Origin: Hemileia vastatrix
Lineage: Eukaryota > Basidiomycota > Pucciniomycetes > Pucciniales > Zaghouaniaceae
Assembly: GCA_030280995.1 (NCBI GenBank)
Contig: JASXTE010000016.1
Span: forward strand, 25,753,501 to 25,817,500
Length of the DNA: 64,000 nucleotides
Reading direction: 5' to 3'
Positions 1 to 11,534 of this stretch are shown piece after piece. Both the position numbers and the translations under genes were made by a program. The notes below the pieces were generated by a model. That model searched no databases and was not told the origin of the DNA. It saw only the letters and a program-made list of their open reading frames with translations. The number at the start of each line of letters is the position of its first letter. The first letter of the stretch is position 1.

Positions 1-1025
1 AAGATAAAAGGTAGGTTAAAATCTGGCAGTCCCAATATTGGAGCTGACATTAAACATTCCTTCAATTTATTAAAGGTGTGTTGTCTTTTGTTATTCCAAA
101 TGAAAGCCTCATTTTTCCTGATTAATGTTGTTAAAGGATCTGCAATGGATTGGTAGTTTTTTATATACTGTCTATAATATCCACACATACCCAAAAAACT
201 TTGAACATCTTTTACATTTTTAGGTATACCAATGTTTTTAATTGCTGCCACCTTATTCTGTTCAACAAAAATGTGTAATCCAGATACAACATGTCCAAGT
301 AATTTCAAGGATTGAAATCCTAACTTACATTTCTTTAATGCAATTGTCATATTAATTTCATCCATTTTTTAAAATATTCTCTTCAGTTAATTTAAATGTT
401 CATCATATGTTTTTGAAAAGACTATGATGTGATCAATATAAACCAAAAGCCATCCTTCAACCATTTCCTGATGAAAAACACTATCCATCAATTTTTGGAA
501 GACTGAAGGCACATTCTTTGTGTTAAATGGCATTCTCACATACTTATATATTCCCATATGTGTGGTTATTAATAAGTAATTTTGAGAATTCTTTCCCACA
601 GGAATCTGGTGGTAACCTTTGTTTCCATCTAGACAAGAAATATATTTTGCTCCTTGTAAGGTAGCATGGATAGAAGCTATCCTTGGTAGAGGGTAAATAT
701 CATCTACAGTGTATGTATTCAGAGCTCTATAATCACCACATAATCTTGCCTTATCTTTTTCATAAGAGATTAATACTGGTGAAATAACACAATACTTAGG
801 TTTTTTGTCCACTTTTTTAACAATACCTATTTCCAACAACATTTTTATATTGCTTTCAATAACTTTCCTTTTTGCAGGAGATGCTGGGTAAGGTTTCTTT
901 TTCAAGCTGCCAGGAATATTATCCAACTCACAGCTTAAAGAGATTTTCATCTCATGGTCTTTGACCAATCCTATTTCATTTGAACCATGAGCAAATGCCA
1001 TAGAATAAGATTTGATCAATCTCAA
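1..1025 (-). pseudogene. Reverse transcriptase / start of RNase H of gypsy A (broken)
   Basis: The open part at 387-1025 encodes the palm and fingers of a gypsy RT: an N-terminal stretch with ISPVLISYEKDKARLCGDYR, then LDGNKGYHQIPV and VRMPFNTKNVPSVFQ. The catalytic loop reads LLVYIDHIIVFSKT, so the second Asp of the usual YxDD is His, which should abolish activity. Two nearby in-frame stops follow at the 3' side. The same product resumes at 1-372, where FLGMCGYYRQYIKNY and a following APILGLPDF are the usual thumb/connection motifs before RNase H. The gene continues outside the window. A fungal Ty3/gypsy RT is a safe call; clade is not resolved. Confidence 0.85.
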
Positions 1026-1073
1026 AATATTGCCTTCTTTAATTTTTGAGAGTTGAGGACTGAAAGAGGCTTT

Positions 1074-1655
1074 TTAGATTTCACTTTCCAATTCTACCAC
1101 TTCAGTGGTGGTTCTTCCACCTTGCAGTTTTTCCTCTTTAGGAGAAATGGAATAAACTGAATTTTCAGAACATATCTTGAATTTTCTCTTACCATTTACG
1201 CCTATAGTGAAGCAACAGTTTTCAGGATCTAGTTTAATGCCATATTTTTTCAATAAGTCATTTCCAATAATAAGCCAATCAATACAATTATTATTATCTA
1301 TTACAACAAATTCACACACTTCTCCTACATATACATTATTATATTTAAAGAATACAGCAGTTTTGTATTTTCCAATTGGATTTAATACTGAACCAAAACC
1401 CCTCCAGTTCTTTGTCTGTACAGGTTATAGTTTTTCTTTATAATTACTTTCAAGTTTCATTAATGTATTAATAGAAACTACACGACCTGCAGCCCCAGTT
1501 TCAAGAATGGTATTCATTTCTCTTCCACATATATTAACAGGTGCTCTTATAGGTGCTATTTTGTAAATATCATGAGATACATCTTTAATTATTTCAGCTT
1601 CTCCAATTGAAGTTAAAGATTTATATGTATGTAGTATAGCATCATGCAGGAACAT
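1074..1655 (-). pseudogene. Retropepsin-like aspartic protease region of gypsy A (broken)
   Basis: Two open pieces (1425-1655 and 1074-1319) in the same frame as the RT downstream and gag upstream. The first has ILETGAAGRVVSI, matching the retropepsin active-site loop xDTGAxxxxI but with Glu in place of the catalytic Asp. The second has WLIIGNDLLKKYGIKLD, the usual second protease landmark ([LI]IGxDxLxxxx). A stop near 1425 and another at 1074 break the frame. Normally this domain cleaves the Gag-Pol polyprotein in the virus-like particle. Here it is a relic. Confidence 0.7.
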
Positions 1656-1679
1656 AATATCCTGTTCTTATACAAATAT

Positions 1680-3879
1680 CTCATGTTCATCATCACTGTA
1701 AGAAATTTTACTTTTAAAATCTTCACTGGATTCCATATTCTCATCTTCATGATTACTTGGCTCAGAATTTTGTGAGTTTTCAATAACATTAATTCTTTTC
1801 TTACAAGTGTGACCCTTAACCCAAGGTTAATTACATTTATAAAAAGTGTTATTTTCTTGTCTTTTAGGGACAAGGGGAGCTGAAGTTTTTTTCTTCTCCA
1901 CTGGTAACTTACTTGTAGTAGTTTTTACTACGTCAACACTTTGTTTGTAATTATTATACTTGGCTTCATATTTGTGGTTTTATAATATTATATTGCATAT
2001 ATTAATTAACCCAGAGGTATCTCTGATGGTTTCAGTTCTAGCTACAATAATGTCTCTAACTGATATAGGCAATTTATATATTATTTTTTCTTCCCACTCA
2101 TCATAATCCATTTTTGGATCCACAGCTTTCATGATTTTTATTAAATTCATTAAAAAGACCATGGGTTTATCTCCAGTATTTGGATTATATATGGCTCTTT
2201 CATACAATCTTTGTTGAGTGATTCTGAATTTTGGGCCACCAAATTGCCTTTCAATTAGTTCCTTCCATTCATTCCAGGAGTAGTTAATTCCCTCACTCAA
2301 TACAGATTCAAACCATAATAAGGCCACATGTTTAAATAATGATATTAACTTTGATGTAATTTTGTCATCAGGTATTATGTATGAAAACTTTAAGTTTTCA
2401 ATTCTTTGAATGAATTGTTGCTAATCAGATTTTAAATCCCCGTCAAAATAAGGGTACTGATCTAACTTAAGCCAGTTCTTTTGGTTAGTTTTTGCTTCCC
2501 TAACCTTAGGAATATTCAGTAATTCACTTACTCTGTAAAGATGATCATTTATTTCATCTTTTACTGATTTTATTTTCTCATAGCCCTTGACACTATTTTC
2601 ATGTTCAATCATTGGTTTATCATCTGAGTGTTTCATAAAAACTGATACTCTTTCCACATAAGGGGTATTATCTTTTACTTTCTCAGTATTTTTAAAAATG
2701 TTTTCTACTTCAATTTCTACTCTTTGTAACCTATCTTTTAATACAGGTACATGAGTCAAGGTATCATTTACATTTGAAAAAGAAAATTTTACACATCCCT
2801 CTATGGTAGAAATAATATTCAGAGTGTGTTCAAATTTACTTTCTAAATTTCTAATCTCAGAGTTCAATCTTTTATTTTCATTGGTTAATTCATTATTTGA
2901 ATTTTCAATAATTTTTAACCTATTGGCTGTTGTACTCAATGATTGTGTAAGTTTTAATAATAAACTTTCTGTATTATTGTTTGACTCTTTAGAGAACTCT
3001 TCCAATTTTTCAATTCTTAATAATAATTTACTTATTATCTTTGATTCCATTGGATTTTCTTTTAAAAAATATTCAATTTTTCCGTGTCTAACTCAGAAGA
3101 CTCATCATCAAGTTCAAGATTTAATTCATTTGGTTCAAATTTTATATTAATAGTATTATCCTGGAGATGAAAAAACTATTTACATTGTCCTCATTTAAAG
3201 AAATGTTTAACATATTATTATCAAATGAATAATTCTTTAGATCCTCATCAATTATATCTAAAAATTCCTTATCAATCTCATTACCAATATGTAATTCATT
3301 GTTAGGATGATACAATTGATCATGAGAAGATGGATGACTTACCAAGGTCTTATCCCACTTCCCCTGCCTCTCCTTGTCTTTCCCCTGTAAGGGTGACTGC
3401 TGGAGCCCTGTTGTTGAGGAGGGTTGTTGTAATTTTGGGCGTACCAATCCCACTTCCATTTTCTGACTGTAATTTTTTGATCCTCTTCTTGGACTGGAGG
3501 TGTTGCTATGGTACTGTTTTGTGCCACTTTTGGTGGTTGAGCCTTTATATCCACTAGAGCTTGGTTGACTTCCACAAAACCCTGAGCTGCCCTTTTCTCC
3601 AGATTGTTTAACGGGTCTACTATGTTGTTGACTCTTATTGTCAGGGTGTTCATTAGTGTGGAGAGGGAGTGAATTTGTTCTTGTAATCTGTTTTTGGTTT
3701 TCTTTATTGATACTTGTTTTAAAAGTTTTTCCCTTTCCTCCAAAGACATTGGTGGAGTGTTGTTTATGATGGGAGGGTCCTGTCCCTCCATTTGAATTTC
3801 CTGTAACAGGTCTTTCAGCTCTAGTTCTTAAGGTATAAGGTTTTGCCTTATTACTTACAATGTCATTGTTGTCACACAT
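1680..3879 (-). pseudogene. Gag of gypsy A (coiled-coil, capsid, zinc knuckle; broken)
   Basis: Three pieces share the pol frame. 3339-3791 is an N-terminal coiled-coil-rich part (LEEREKLLKQ...LNNLEKRAAQGF) ending in a basic RGKTRRGRGSG. 2421-3050 is a long coiled coil (LLLRIEKLEEF, NELTNENKRLNSEIRNLESK). 1980-2327 is the capsid-like 'retrotrans_gag' part (WNEWKELIERQFGGPKFR). Further left a zinc-knuckle remnant ends in PWVKGHTCKK, with a TAA inside it near 1828. Stops at 3339, 2421, 1980 and 1828 separate the parts. A second, different frame is also open from 3879 to 3142 for 245 codons, overlapping the first piece. The pol-frame reading is preferred because its protein looks structured and joins the later pieces in frame. 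Confidence 0.7.
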
Positions 3880-4457
3880 TTTGTACGTGGAATATATTGA
3901 AAGAATTGAAATTTAGATAAGAAACCTTCAAAAAGGAGTTTTAACAGTATTTATCAATACCTGAAGACAATTATATTGCTTACTTATAGGCATGAAGTGA
4001 ATTTCTAAGTGCCAAAAGTCAAATATGCTTTAAAGTGGTCACTTTATTTAACTGGTCTACAATATGTAGCCGTGTTTTTATATTTAAAAAAGAAAAACTG
4101 TCAGTAAGATTCTTTTTAAATATTGAATGAATGTTACAAACCAATAGAAAGGGATAAAGAGTCCTGTTTAAAAGAAAAACAATTAATCAGTTTTATTGGT
4201 TAATTATCTGAAAAGAACACAAATTTAATTGGTTTATTGAAAGACTCCCACTAATAAAAATTTTATGTTAAATTAGTGGTAAAATTGTTGATTCAATATC
4301 ACAATTTTATTATATAACAGGGATTCTTTTTCTGAAATCACTATATAGGTGACCCCAACCTGTTGTAATTATGTAAATATTTCTATAGGGATTTTATTTA
4401 CTTGTAGCCTCTTTTTTCAATTTTTACTTACTGGAAGATAACCAACAGAATTCTTGA

Positions 4458-4470
4458 GGAAAGGTCCCCA
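4458..4470 (-). other. Primer binding site of gypsy A
   Basis: On the minus strand the bases TGGGGACCTTTCC start two bases after the LTR end. This is where a tRNA 3' end (...GGTCCCCA) would prime minus-strand DNA synthesis. The particular tRNA was not assigned. The near-identical PBS at 13261-13272 next to the LTR at 13276 shows the two elements belong to related families. Confidence 0.65.
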
Positions 4471-4472
4471 AT

Positions 4473-5969
4473 TGTCAGGCTGAGGTCAAGTACAAGGACG
4501 AGAACTAGCTTGAATGGTCTATGTCTAGAAGATTTAAATAATCCTATATGAATACTGTAGTAAAAATTCAACAAGTAATAAAATATAATTCAAAATAAAG
4601 GTCTCAGAAATATAATTCTCACTAATTTTATATAAGGCTTACAATCTTATAGTTGGTAGAAAAATAGATTTAATTATTCAGATACTATTCAAAAGACTTT
4701 ATAAGTGCTAATTGATATGTATTGTAATTGGTTTGGTTATATGATTGAATTGTAATGATAAAGAATGAAGAAAACTAGACCCAAAACCTCCTCCTTTTAT
4801 ACACAATAATTTCCCCAATGAATCCCTTGATTTACCAGTCCAATATACAGTTAATGAAGCCTCCATCCAACTGATAGGAATTTCCATCAACATCTTAAGT
4901 TACTCATAACATAATTAGAAAAATAACACCCACCAAAATCCTGTAATAATAGGGAACATCCATCAAAATTAAAGAATAAGTAAAAAAGAGAGTATATGCG
5001 TATTATACATCAGTCTGAGAGACTAAAGAGGGAAAGTTAAGGTTAATAAGAGCTTAATAATAAGTGGGATTTACAGTAGAAATTATGGGGCTAATCCTGA
5101 CATTATACTACGTGAAATTCCCATTCAAAAATGACCAAAATTGACTGAGAAACCACCTAGAAACCCAAAAAAGGGCGTGAGATGTGGGGTAACTACATTC
5201 AGTCCTTGGCAGGCACTTTCACAGGTAAATCCTTGACTAATTTTAGGTGAATTTAAGCGTGGTAGTGAAATAAGGCGCCAAGAGTGAGGTTATTAATGAA
5301 ATTAGTGCATATTAAGACGGTCAATGCATTATTAATTAAGCTAGGACATTAAATATGCACCTCTCGCCTATTTTAGTGTGTTTCCCCACAGTGGGCATAG
5401 AATGTGGGGTAATTATAGTGTGAAAAAGCTAACTTTTCTAAAAATGAAGCTATTCACATGGGAAAAATGCAGGCAGTATGTGGCTAGTACACAGAAGCCA
5501 TTTCTGGCATAAAAAACACCAAATTTGAAAAGTGTTATTTTTATGCATTTAAGTAGCCAAATCAATATTCCTAAATGGAACAAATTGAACTGTCAAAGTG
5601 AAATTTTGATATTCTTTAATTTATAGCACATATAATCAACTTTTAAGTGATTTAAAGCGCATTTCATGTTTTTTGCATAAAACAATGAAAATAACAGCTT
5701 TAAGTGTACTTAAAAATTATGTAGCCTTATAATTAAGGTTCTTTAGATTACCCTAACATATTCCGACTTATTATTAAGTACATAAGACTTATAAAAGGTG
5801 GATATATGCATGTATCTAAGGTGTTATAATGGCATTTTTTGTGTATTATCATAATTTTACTTATGTATACTGTTTGTGTACTCTAATTTATTGTTCCCAT
5901 GTATAGTTAATGTGTTTAAAATAACTTATAAGTACTTTTTACTCAGTCCTGGGGATATACAGGCTGACA
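4473..5969 (-). repeat. 5' LTR of gypsy A (about 1.5 kb)
   Basis: The boundaries form an inverted repeat: TGTCAGGCTG at the left end and CAGGCTGACA at the right end. It lies directly upstream of a PBS in the minus orientation. The minus-strand start, TGTCAGCCTGTATATCCCC followed by AGGACTGAGT, matches the LTR start at 14452 (gypsy C) and more weakly the one at 7438 (gypsy B). No long ORF lies inside; a 70-codon frame at 5876-6088 overlaps the edge and is considered chance. No second LTR of this copy is in the window. Confidence 0.75.
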
Positions 5970-6405
5970 GTTGGCCTGTTCTTTACACCTTCAATATGCC
6001 ACTTCAAGGTTGGATTGAAGTTTGCCTTGAAGTCATGAAATTGTTCAAAGATAATTTTCAGTATGATGATTTATTCTTACATGAATAGGATTGAGTTGAG
6101 GATTTCTTCCATAGATAGTTGCAAAGGGAGTTTATTTTGTCAAGGAATGTGTTGAGTTATTATACACAAATCCAGCCAATGGTAATTGTCGGTCAGTCGT
6201 CTAGAAGAGGGAAGAAAAAGGGGAAGAAAGAGATAGAGGAGGACAAGGAGAACGGCTTTGAGGAATAAAAGAAATAAAATATAAAAAATTATTTAATTTA
6301 TTTAAAGGAAGGCAACCACGAGTAACTTGAGAGATGACAAAAGTGAAGGTTTTAAATAATATTATTTTGGTGTAAGGGTTTCTGCGCGGCAAACACTATG
6401 AGTAC
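5970..6405. other. Unannotated spacer between LTRs
   Basis: About 440 bp between the outer edge of the gypsy A LTR and the LTR-like sequence of gypsy B. It contains only short frames with no recognisable product. It may be target DNA or an older decayed insertion. Confidence 0.4.
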
Positions 6406-7438
6406 TATCAGACTTAAGGCAACCTCTGGTTAATTATATAGAATTTAAATTAGAGTTATAATACTAATAAAAAATAATATAAATGTAATAGAAAATATTT
6501 TCAAGTTTGTTGAGTGTATAGTAAGTGATACTTCTACAGGGGATTATCCAAGGCCCTTTTATAGGCAATGGGTCCTCTGAAGCGCTACAAGTGACTATAT
6601 ACAAAATAGTAATGAAGTAAAACAAGAAGATAAAAGAAGACATCTGTAACATAGTAATTAAGAGAAAATTATACAAAAAATAATAAGAATCCCAATTAAG
6701 AATATAAAATTCCCATCCCAAATTTCCCAAATCAGTTAATACAAAATAATGAGTAACTAAACAACCCTGTGATCTAAGAACTATGGGAAAAACAAATCAA
6801 AACAAGTATTACAATCTGTTTTCAGCATTTCTAAGTGAAACAAATAACATGTTTTGACGTAACAAGGCATGCAATCATTTTAATTCACTGTAAATTAATA
6901 TTTATTAATTGTTTTCACTATGTAATTTAATAACTAGTTTAACTGAAACAATTAATTAATTTAATTTGAGAATTTATAATACTATTTTATAAAATAAGTA
7001 TTATAATTTATTTGATTTTCTTCCTGACACAATTAAGGGTCAAAAGAAGCGCCATTAATTATTGTTTAATACTATATGAAAGATGTTATTTATTATATAA
7101 ATTTAAATAATTAATTTAATTATATTATAAGTCAATTTTACACTTATAATTATAATATATGTTTTTTAATTAATTAAATATAAATTTATAATTATTAAAT
7201 ACATAAAAATGCGCCATTATTTGTAGAATATATTATATTATGCTCAATTTAATTGTATATATAAAAATATATATAACCAATAAATTTAATGTAACACTTG
7301 TATATAATAAAATTCTTATATAATTTCATTATGCAATAAAATATTAAGTTATATTCATTAAATACAAGTCTTACCCACTCTTTAAGGTTTTATAATTTAT
7401 ATATCATTTACTGGACTCCTGGAATAGCCTGGCTGACA
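6406..7438 (-). repeat. 3' LTR of gypsy B (left edge uncertain)
   Basis: The right boundary is clear: on the minus strand TGTCAGCCAGGCTATTCCAG begins at 7438, directly after the integrase region of gypsy B and similar to the LTR starts at 5969 and 14452. The left boundary is only a guess from TATCAGACTTAAGG near 6406, which resembles TGTCAGGCTGAGG at 4473. The interior is extremely AT-rich with long A/T runs and no gene. Confidence 0.45.
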
Positions 7439-8126
7439 GTAATCATGTGGTCCAATTGTCTTGTTGATAATTAACATGCATTTGAAGGTATTGTTTGAGG
7501 ATTTGATTGACTCTTTCCCTATTCCCATTGATTTTAGGAAGATAATCAGTAGAGAGATTCCATGTAATATATATTTTTCAACATAATTGAGTCCAGAAAG
7601 TAGAAACAAAAAAAGAACCTCTATCTGAAATAATATCATTGGGTAATCCATGTTTAGAAAATATGTGTTCTAAAAATAACTTTTCTAAATCCTCTGCTGT
7701 TTCAGTAGTAAAAGTTTTAATAAAAATAGACATTTTAGAAAATCTATCAACTATAACTAGTATACTATCAAAATTATCTGATGGAGGTAATTGAGAAATG
7801 AAATCCATCAAAATTGATTCCCAAGGTCTAGAGGGAGCTGGAAGTGTTTGAATCAACCCATACTTCATATGTCAAGGTACCTTGTTCCTATTACATTTAT
7901 AACAGGCTTTATTATAGGTCTTTATTTCTCTACTCAGTCCTGGCCAGAAGAAATTCCTTGCTATTATATGGTAGGTTTCATCAACCCCAACATGACCAGC
8001 CAACAGAGAATCATGTCTAACATTGATAATCCAAAATTTTATATCCTTATCATCAGGGATGATTATTCTACCTTTAAAGACTAATAGACCTGCTTTGATA
8101 CTGAATCTTTTGGCCCCTTTCCTCAA
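7439..8126 (-). pseudogene. Integrase of gypsy B (broken)
   Basis: The piece at 7872-8126 holds the HHCC zinc domain: HVGVDETYHIIARNFFWPGL followed by YNKACYKCNRNK. The piece at 7578-7868 continues in another frame into the catalytic core: WESILMDFISQLPPSDNFDSI gives the first acidic residue and LPNDIISDRGSFFVSTFW the second. The core is then cut by a frame change; remnants of the ENP/GxxER part lie in the 84-codon frame at 7397-7651. The enzyme would insert element DNA into the chromosome. It is not functional here. Confidence 0.75.
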
Positions 8127-9560
8127 TAGTATTTTGTCTTTTACTTATGCACAATAATCATCTTTTGATTTAGCTTCTGGAATTTTTGATAGTGGATTTT
8201 GAATTGTTTGGGTTTTCATTGTATTGGGCTGATGAGTTGTTAACATTAATTTGTGGAAAATTGATTTGACCTTTCCTGGGTTCTTGCTGGTGAATGCCTC
8301 CCCCTGCTATGGGTAAATGTTGTCCCGATGTGACAATATGTCTAAAAATATGCAATTTTTCACAGGAAGATTGGTAATAGTAAAAGAAAATTCAGATAAG
8401 AATTCAGCCCATATAGCTTGATGTTGCATCAAGACTTTGGAACAAATAAAGTATTTTAAATTATTATGATCTGTTTAAATTTTAAAGGGACTATTAAGGC
8501 TGAGAAGAAAAGAACACCATTTTTTAAGTCAATGAATAATAGCAAGTAACTCTTTCATATGAATTTTGTAATTCAACTCTGCTTCAAGCAATTTGCATGA
8601 TTTGAATTCAACAGGATTAAATAATTTTGTATCAGGATTTAATAGGGATATACCCCCTAAAGTAGCATAATCACTAGCATCTGTCTTGTCAATTGGCAAG
8701 GCAGAAGGATCAAAATGTTGAATAATTGGAGCTGTGGTAAATGCAGACTTCAATGCTTCAAATTATTTTTTCGCTTTATCAGTGAAAACAAAGGGAATAT
8801 CTTTTCTTAGAATAAAAGTGATATTTTTAATAGTTTTAGAGTAATCTTTAATAAATCTTCTATAGAAATTTTTAAAACCTAAAAACTCTTGTAAGGATTT
8901 TACAGATTTTGGCTCCAGCCATTCCAATATTTTATTAACTTTTCTATCATCTATGACAAGGCCATCAGTGGATAATGTAAAAACTAAAAAGTCAATAGAA
9001 TTTAGGTGGAATTTGCACTTAGTGTGCTTATCTTAGAGACCTTGCTCTCAAAGGTGATTGAGAACCTGTTGGACATGTTAAATATGTTCCTCAAGGGTCT
9101 TCAAAAAATTTAAATATCATCTAGATAGACGACAACAAATTTTTCAACAACATCATGAAAGATATCATTAATAAAAATCTGAAAAGTTGAGGGTGTGTTA
9201 AATAACCCAAAAGACTTAACTAAATATTCAAAAATCCCCAACTTAGTGTGCATTGCTGTTAAACTTTCATGGCCTTCAGCAATACATATAAGGTTTTAAG
9301 TGGCTCTTAAATCAATTTTAGAAAAGAAATTAGTACAACTAAAATAGTAATGAGTAAAGAAATACAAGGAGCTAGATATGAGTTATTTTTAGTCACTGCA
9401 TTGAGTTTTCTATAGTAAATGCACAACCTAAGACTTTCATCTTTTTCTTGACGAAAAGAACTGGATAGCGGGTTAGAGATTTACTGGCTTGAATGAAACC
9501 TTTTTCCACATTTCCTGCAATTTAGTCTTGAAGAACTTGAGATACATAATTCAATATGGG
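8127..9560 (-). pseudogene. Reverse transcriptase and RNase H of gypsy B (broken)
   Basis: The best preserved piece (8529-8753) is the start of RNase H: FTTAPIIQHFDPSALPIDKTDASDYATLGGISLL, then FNPVEFKSCKLLEAELNYKIHMKELLAIIH. Upstream (8760-9560) reading the minus strand in shifting frames gives the fingers, palm and thumb of gypsy RT, including a stretch around 9110-9130 corresponding to the catalytic loop. 8127-8500 holds the linker between RNase H and integrase. Multiple stops and frame changes make it a relic. Confidence 0.7.
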
Positions 9561-10380
9561 GTAGACAGGACCTACTAACTCTATTTGATGATCATAGGGT
9601 TGATGAGGAGGTAGCTTGTCTGCCTTACAGACTGAAAATACATTGAGGATGTAATGGTAAACTTCAGGTAGAGTTGATTTAATGGCTTCAATATTGATTT
9701 GGTCATCCTGTTCATCATTTAAGGAGTCTGTCAAGGGTAGACCTGAATTTTGAGAGCAAGAATCATTTACCTTGAGTCTGTTGAAAACCACTTTGAGTGA
9801 AGTAACCAAGCTAGAGAAGTCAGCCAAATGCTCATTAAGAGAGAAATCAGATGGGTGCAAATCATCTGGCAGTGATATGTCCTCTAGCAGGAAAGGGTCA
9901 GATGGGCTGTTTAACTCCCTTTTGACCTGCATTGAAGAATCAGAAATATACTTAGAACAAGGGGTGATCAATCCCTCTGACCAATTAATTTGAGGATTCC
10001 AATGCATTAAAAAGTCTTGGCCAAGAATGGTATCATCCATCCACAGGGAATCCAAGACTGTTGATTCCTACTCAAAGGAAGACAAATTCAGAAAGTTGAA
10101 AACCCATAAAACCTTCTTACTAACCCAATACTTGTGTTCCTCTTATTCAACCAAGTAAATTGGAATTAGATTGGTATCTACAAATTTCAGCTTAAGTTTT
10201 TTGGAAATAGATAAACTGATAAGTGAAATTGAAGCTCCAGAGTAAATGAGACAACTGAAGGATATATCCTCCTTAAAAAGAATAAATATCAAACAGTTAA
10301 TGGAAACTCCAGTCCTTAAGACATGGAGGTTCTGTGCACTGGGATAAGTAAAATATTTTTCTTTTCACACAAGTAAACTA
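9522..10380 (-). pseudogene. Protease and protease-RT linker of gypsy B (broken)
   Basis: The open piece 9522-10055 starts in the second protease landmark (DDTILGQDFLMHWNPQINW) and ends with the RT entry motif LPPHQPYDHQIEL, which precedes the catalytic domain in gypsy elements. Upstream, around 10220-10250, the minus strand reads LIYSGASISLISLS, the retropepsin loop with Tyr in place of the catalytic Asp. Gypsy C keeps the same linker in weaker form at 15872-16117. Confidence 0.7.
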
Positions 10381-11218
10381 TCTTCTAGTTTTTCGAATTT
10401 GAACTTTTACCTTCCCTTTCCCTAAATTCTTTACAATCTTCCCACTTGTTTTTACCTCCACAATACGTACATAACACATTATCTGTCCGTCTTTTCCTTT
10501 TAGCTTCCTTTAATTCCCCTTTTGGATCCAATACCTTACTGATATTACTAAAAGTTTAGTTTTTGGGTTTAGACTTTTCCTTTCCCTTATGACTGGTTTT
10601 GGATTGAAATGATTGGGTTGGTTGGGAATTATTGTTTGAAGGAGGCTGAGATTTGAAATTTAAACAATGAGATTTTTGTGTGTTATGCCTTTGTTGAAGT
10701 CCTCCTTAATGTGCACCATCAAATTCAAGGGTTATATCAATTAAGTTCATCAGACTCTCCATTTTATGCCTGTGAAGATTCAATTGATCCAGAATCCTCA
10801 AAGGGAGTCGCTTTTTGAAATGTTATTTAAGAGCAGCATCATTCCAACTAACTTGAGTTTGTAAAGCCCTGAAATTTGGGATGTACTCAGCAGCTTTGCT
10901 ATTATTGCTCATTCAAAGGAAATCAAGTTCGATCTCCATGTTGTCGATTTCATTTGGGTCCCCAAAGAATGTAAAAAGTTGGTCCTCAAATACTTCTCAA
11001 TTATTAATGAGTAAGTGATGTTTTCATGATGAAAGCATGAGCAGATAAGGTTTGAACAACCGTGAGGCCTTTCCTGATAAATAAGAAGGGTTGTAAATGA
11101 CCTTGGCATGATCCATACTAAAGGTTTGAGGGTCATTGTGGAATAGTAGCTTGCATTTTTTCAAGAAGGGATGCAATCTTTCAGGATGTTCCCCATCAAA
11201 TTTGTCTGGAGATTTCAT
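10380..11218 (-). pseudogene. Gag of gypsy B (broken)
   Basis: Starts with MKSPDKFDGEHPERLHPFLKKCKLLFHNDP, a typical gypsy Gag N-terminus, at 11024-11218. It then continues in shifted frames leftward. A zinc-knuckle remnant (CTYCGGKNKWEDC) lies near 10430-10480. Stops and frameshifts occur several times. No upstream leader or LTR is found. Confidence 0.65.
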
Positions 11219-11246
11219 TGAAAGAGTTTTGAATTTAAATCACCAT

Positions 11247-11495
11247 GCAATATGGGGGGCGGACTTGTTAGCAAGTCCGCAACCTTGGACTCAAGTTCAC
11301 CACAGATTGAACACACATTGAGCTATTGACAAAGGAACCATACAATCAGGGATAAACACCACTCAGCAGAACAGTTTTAGGTGGGTCTTCAAGTAGAGTT
11401 CAATATGAGTTCAGTATGAGTTCAGTCTGAGTTCCATCTGAGTTGTGCCTGAGTTCAGGTTGGGGACTTGCTAGCAAGTCCACCCCCTATATTGC
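11247..11495. mobile_element. 249-bp TIR element (MITE-like) with palindromic ends
   Basis: The two ends are inverted copies over about 45 bp with few mismatches. The left end begins GCAATATGGGGGGCGGACTT and the right end, reversed, GCAATATAGGGGGTGGACTT. Each end contains its own small palindrome (GGACTTGYTAGCAAGTCC). The interior has no ORF but has short direct repeats of 'agttca(g/a)tatgagttc' type at 11396-11460. A target duplication was not recognised. Size and structure fit a non-autonomous DNA element; which transposase would move it is unknown. Confidence 0.7.
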
Positions 11496-11534
11496 GTAGT
11501 GAATCCTTAAGATGAGGCAGGATCAGTGAGTGGT

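Larger units (their letters stand above)
1..5969 (-). mobile_element. Ty3/gypsy-type LTR retrotransposon A, decayed, cut by window edge
   Basis: A minus-strand retroelement reads from a 5' LTR (4473-5969) through a primer binding site, gag, protease and reverse transcriptase, and leaves the window at base 1 inside the RNase H region. Gag, protease and RT pieces all lie in one reading frame and are separated by single stop codons and short breaks, so the ancestor probably made one long Gag-Pol protein. It cannot be active as it stands. Family assignment to Ty3/gypsy rests on the RT-connection-RNase H order and the RT motifs. Confidence 0.85.
7439..11218 (-). mobile_element. Ty3/gypsy-type retrotransposon B, internal region, decayed
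   Basis: Minus-strand order gag (11218 to ~10380), protease (~10330-10000), RT (~9650-8900), RNase H (8753-8500), integrase (8126-7400), then the 3' LTR. This is the gypsy order, with integrase last. Each domain is interrupted by stops and shifts. The 5' LTR and PBS are missing: gag stops at 11218, 29 bp from an unrelated TIR element. Gypsy C at 14453-16560 is the same family, sharing many residues in the protease-to-RT linker. Confidence 0.8.
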
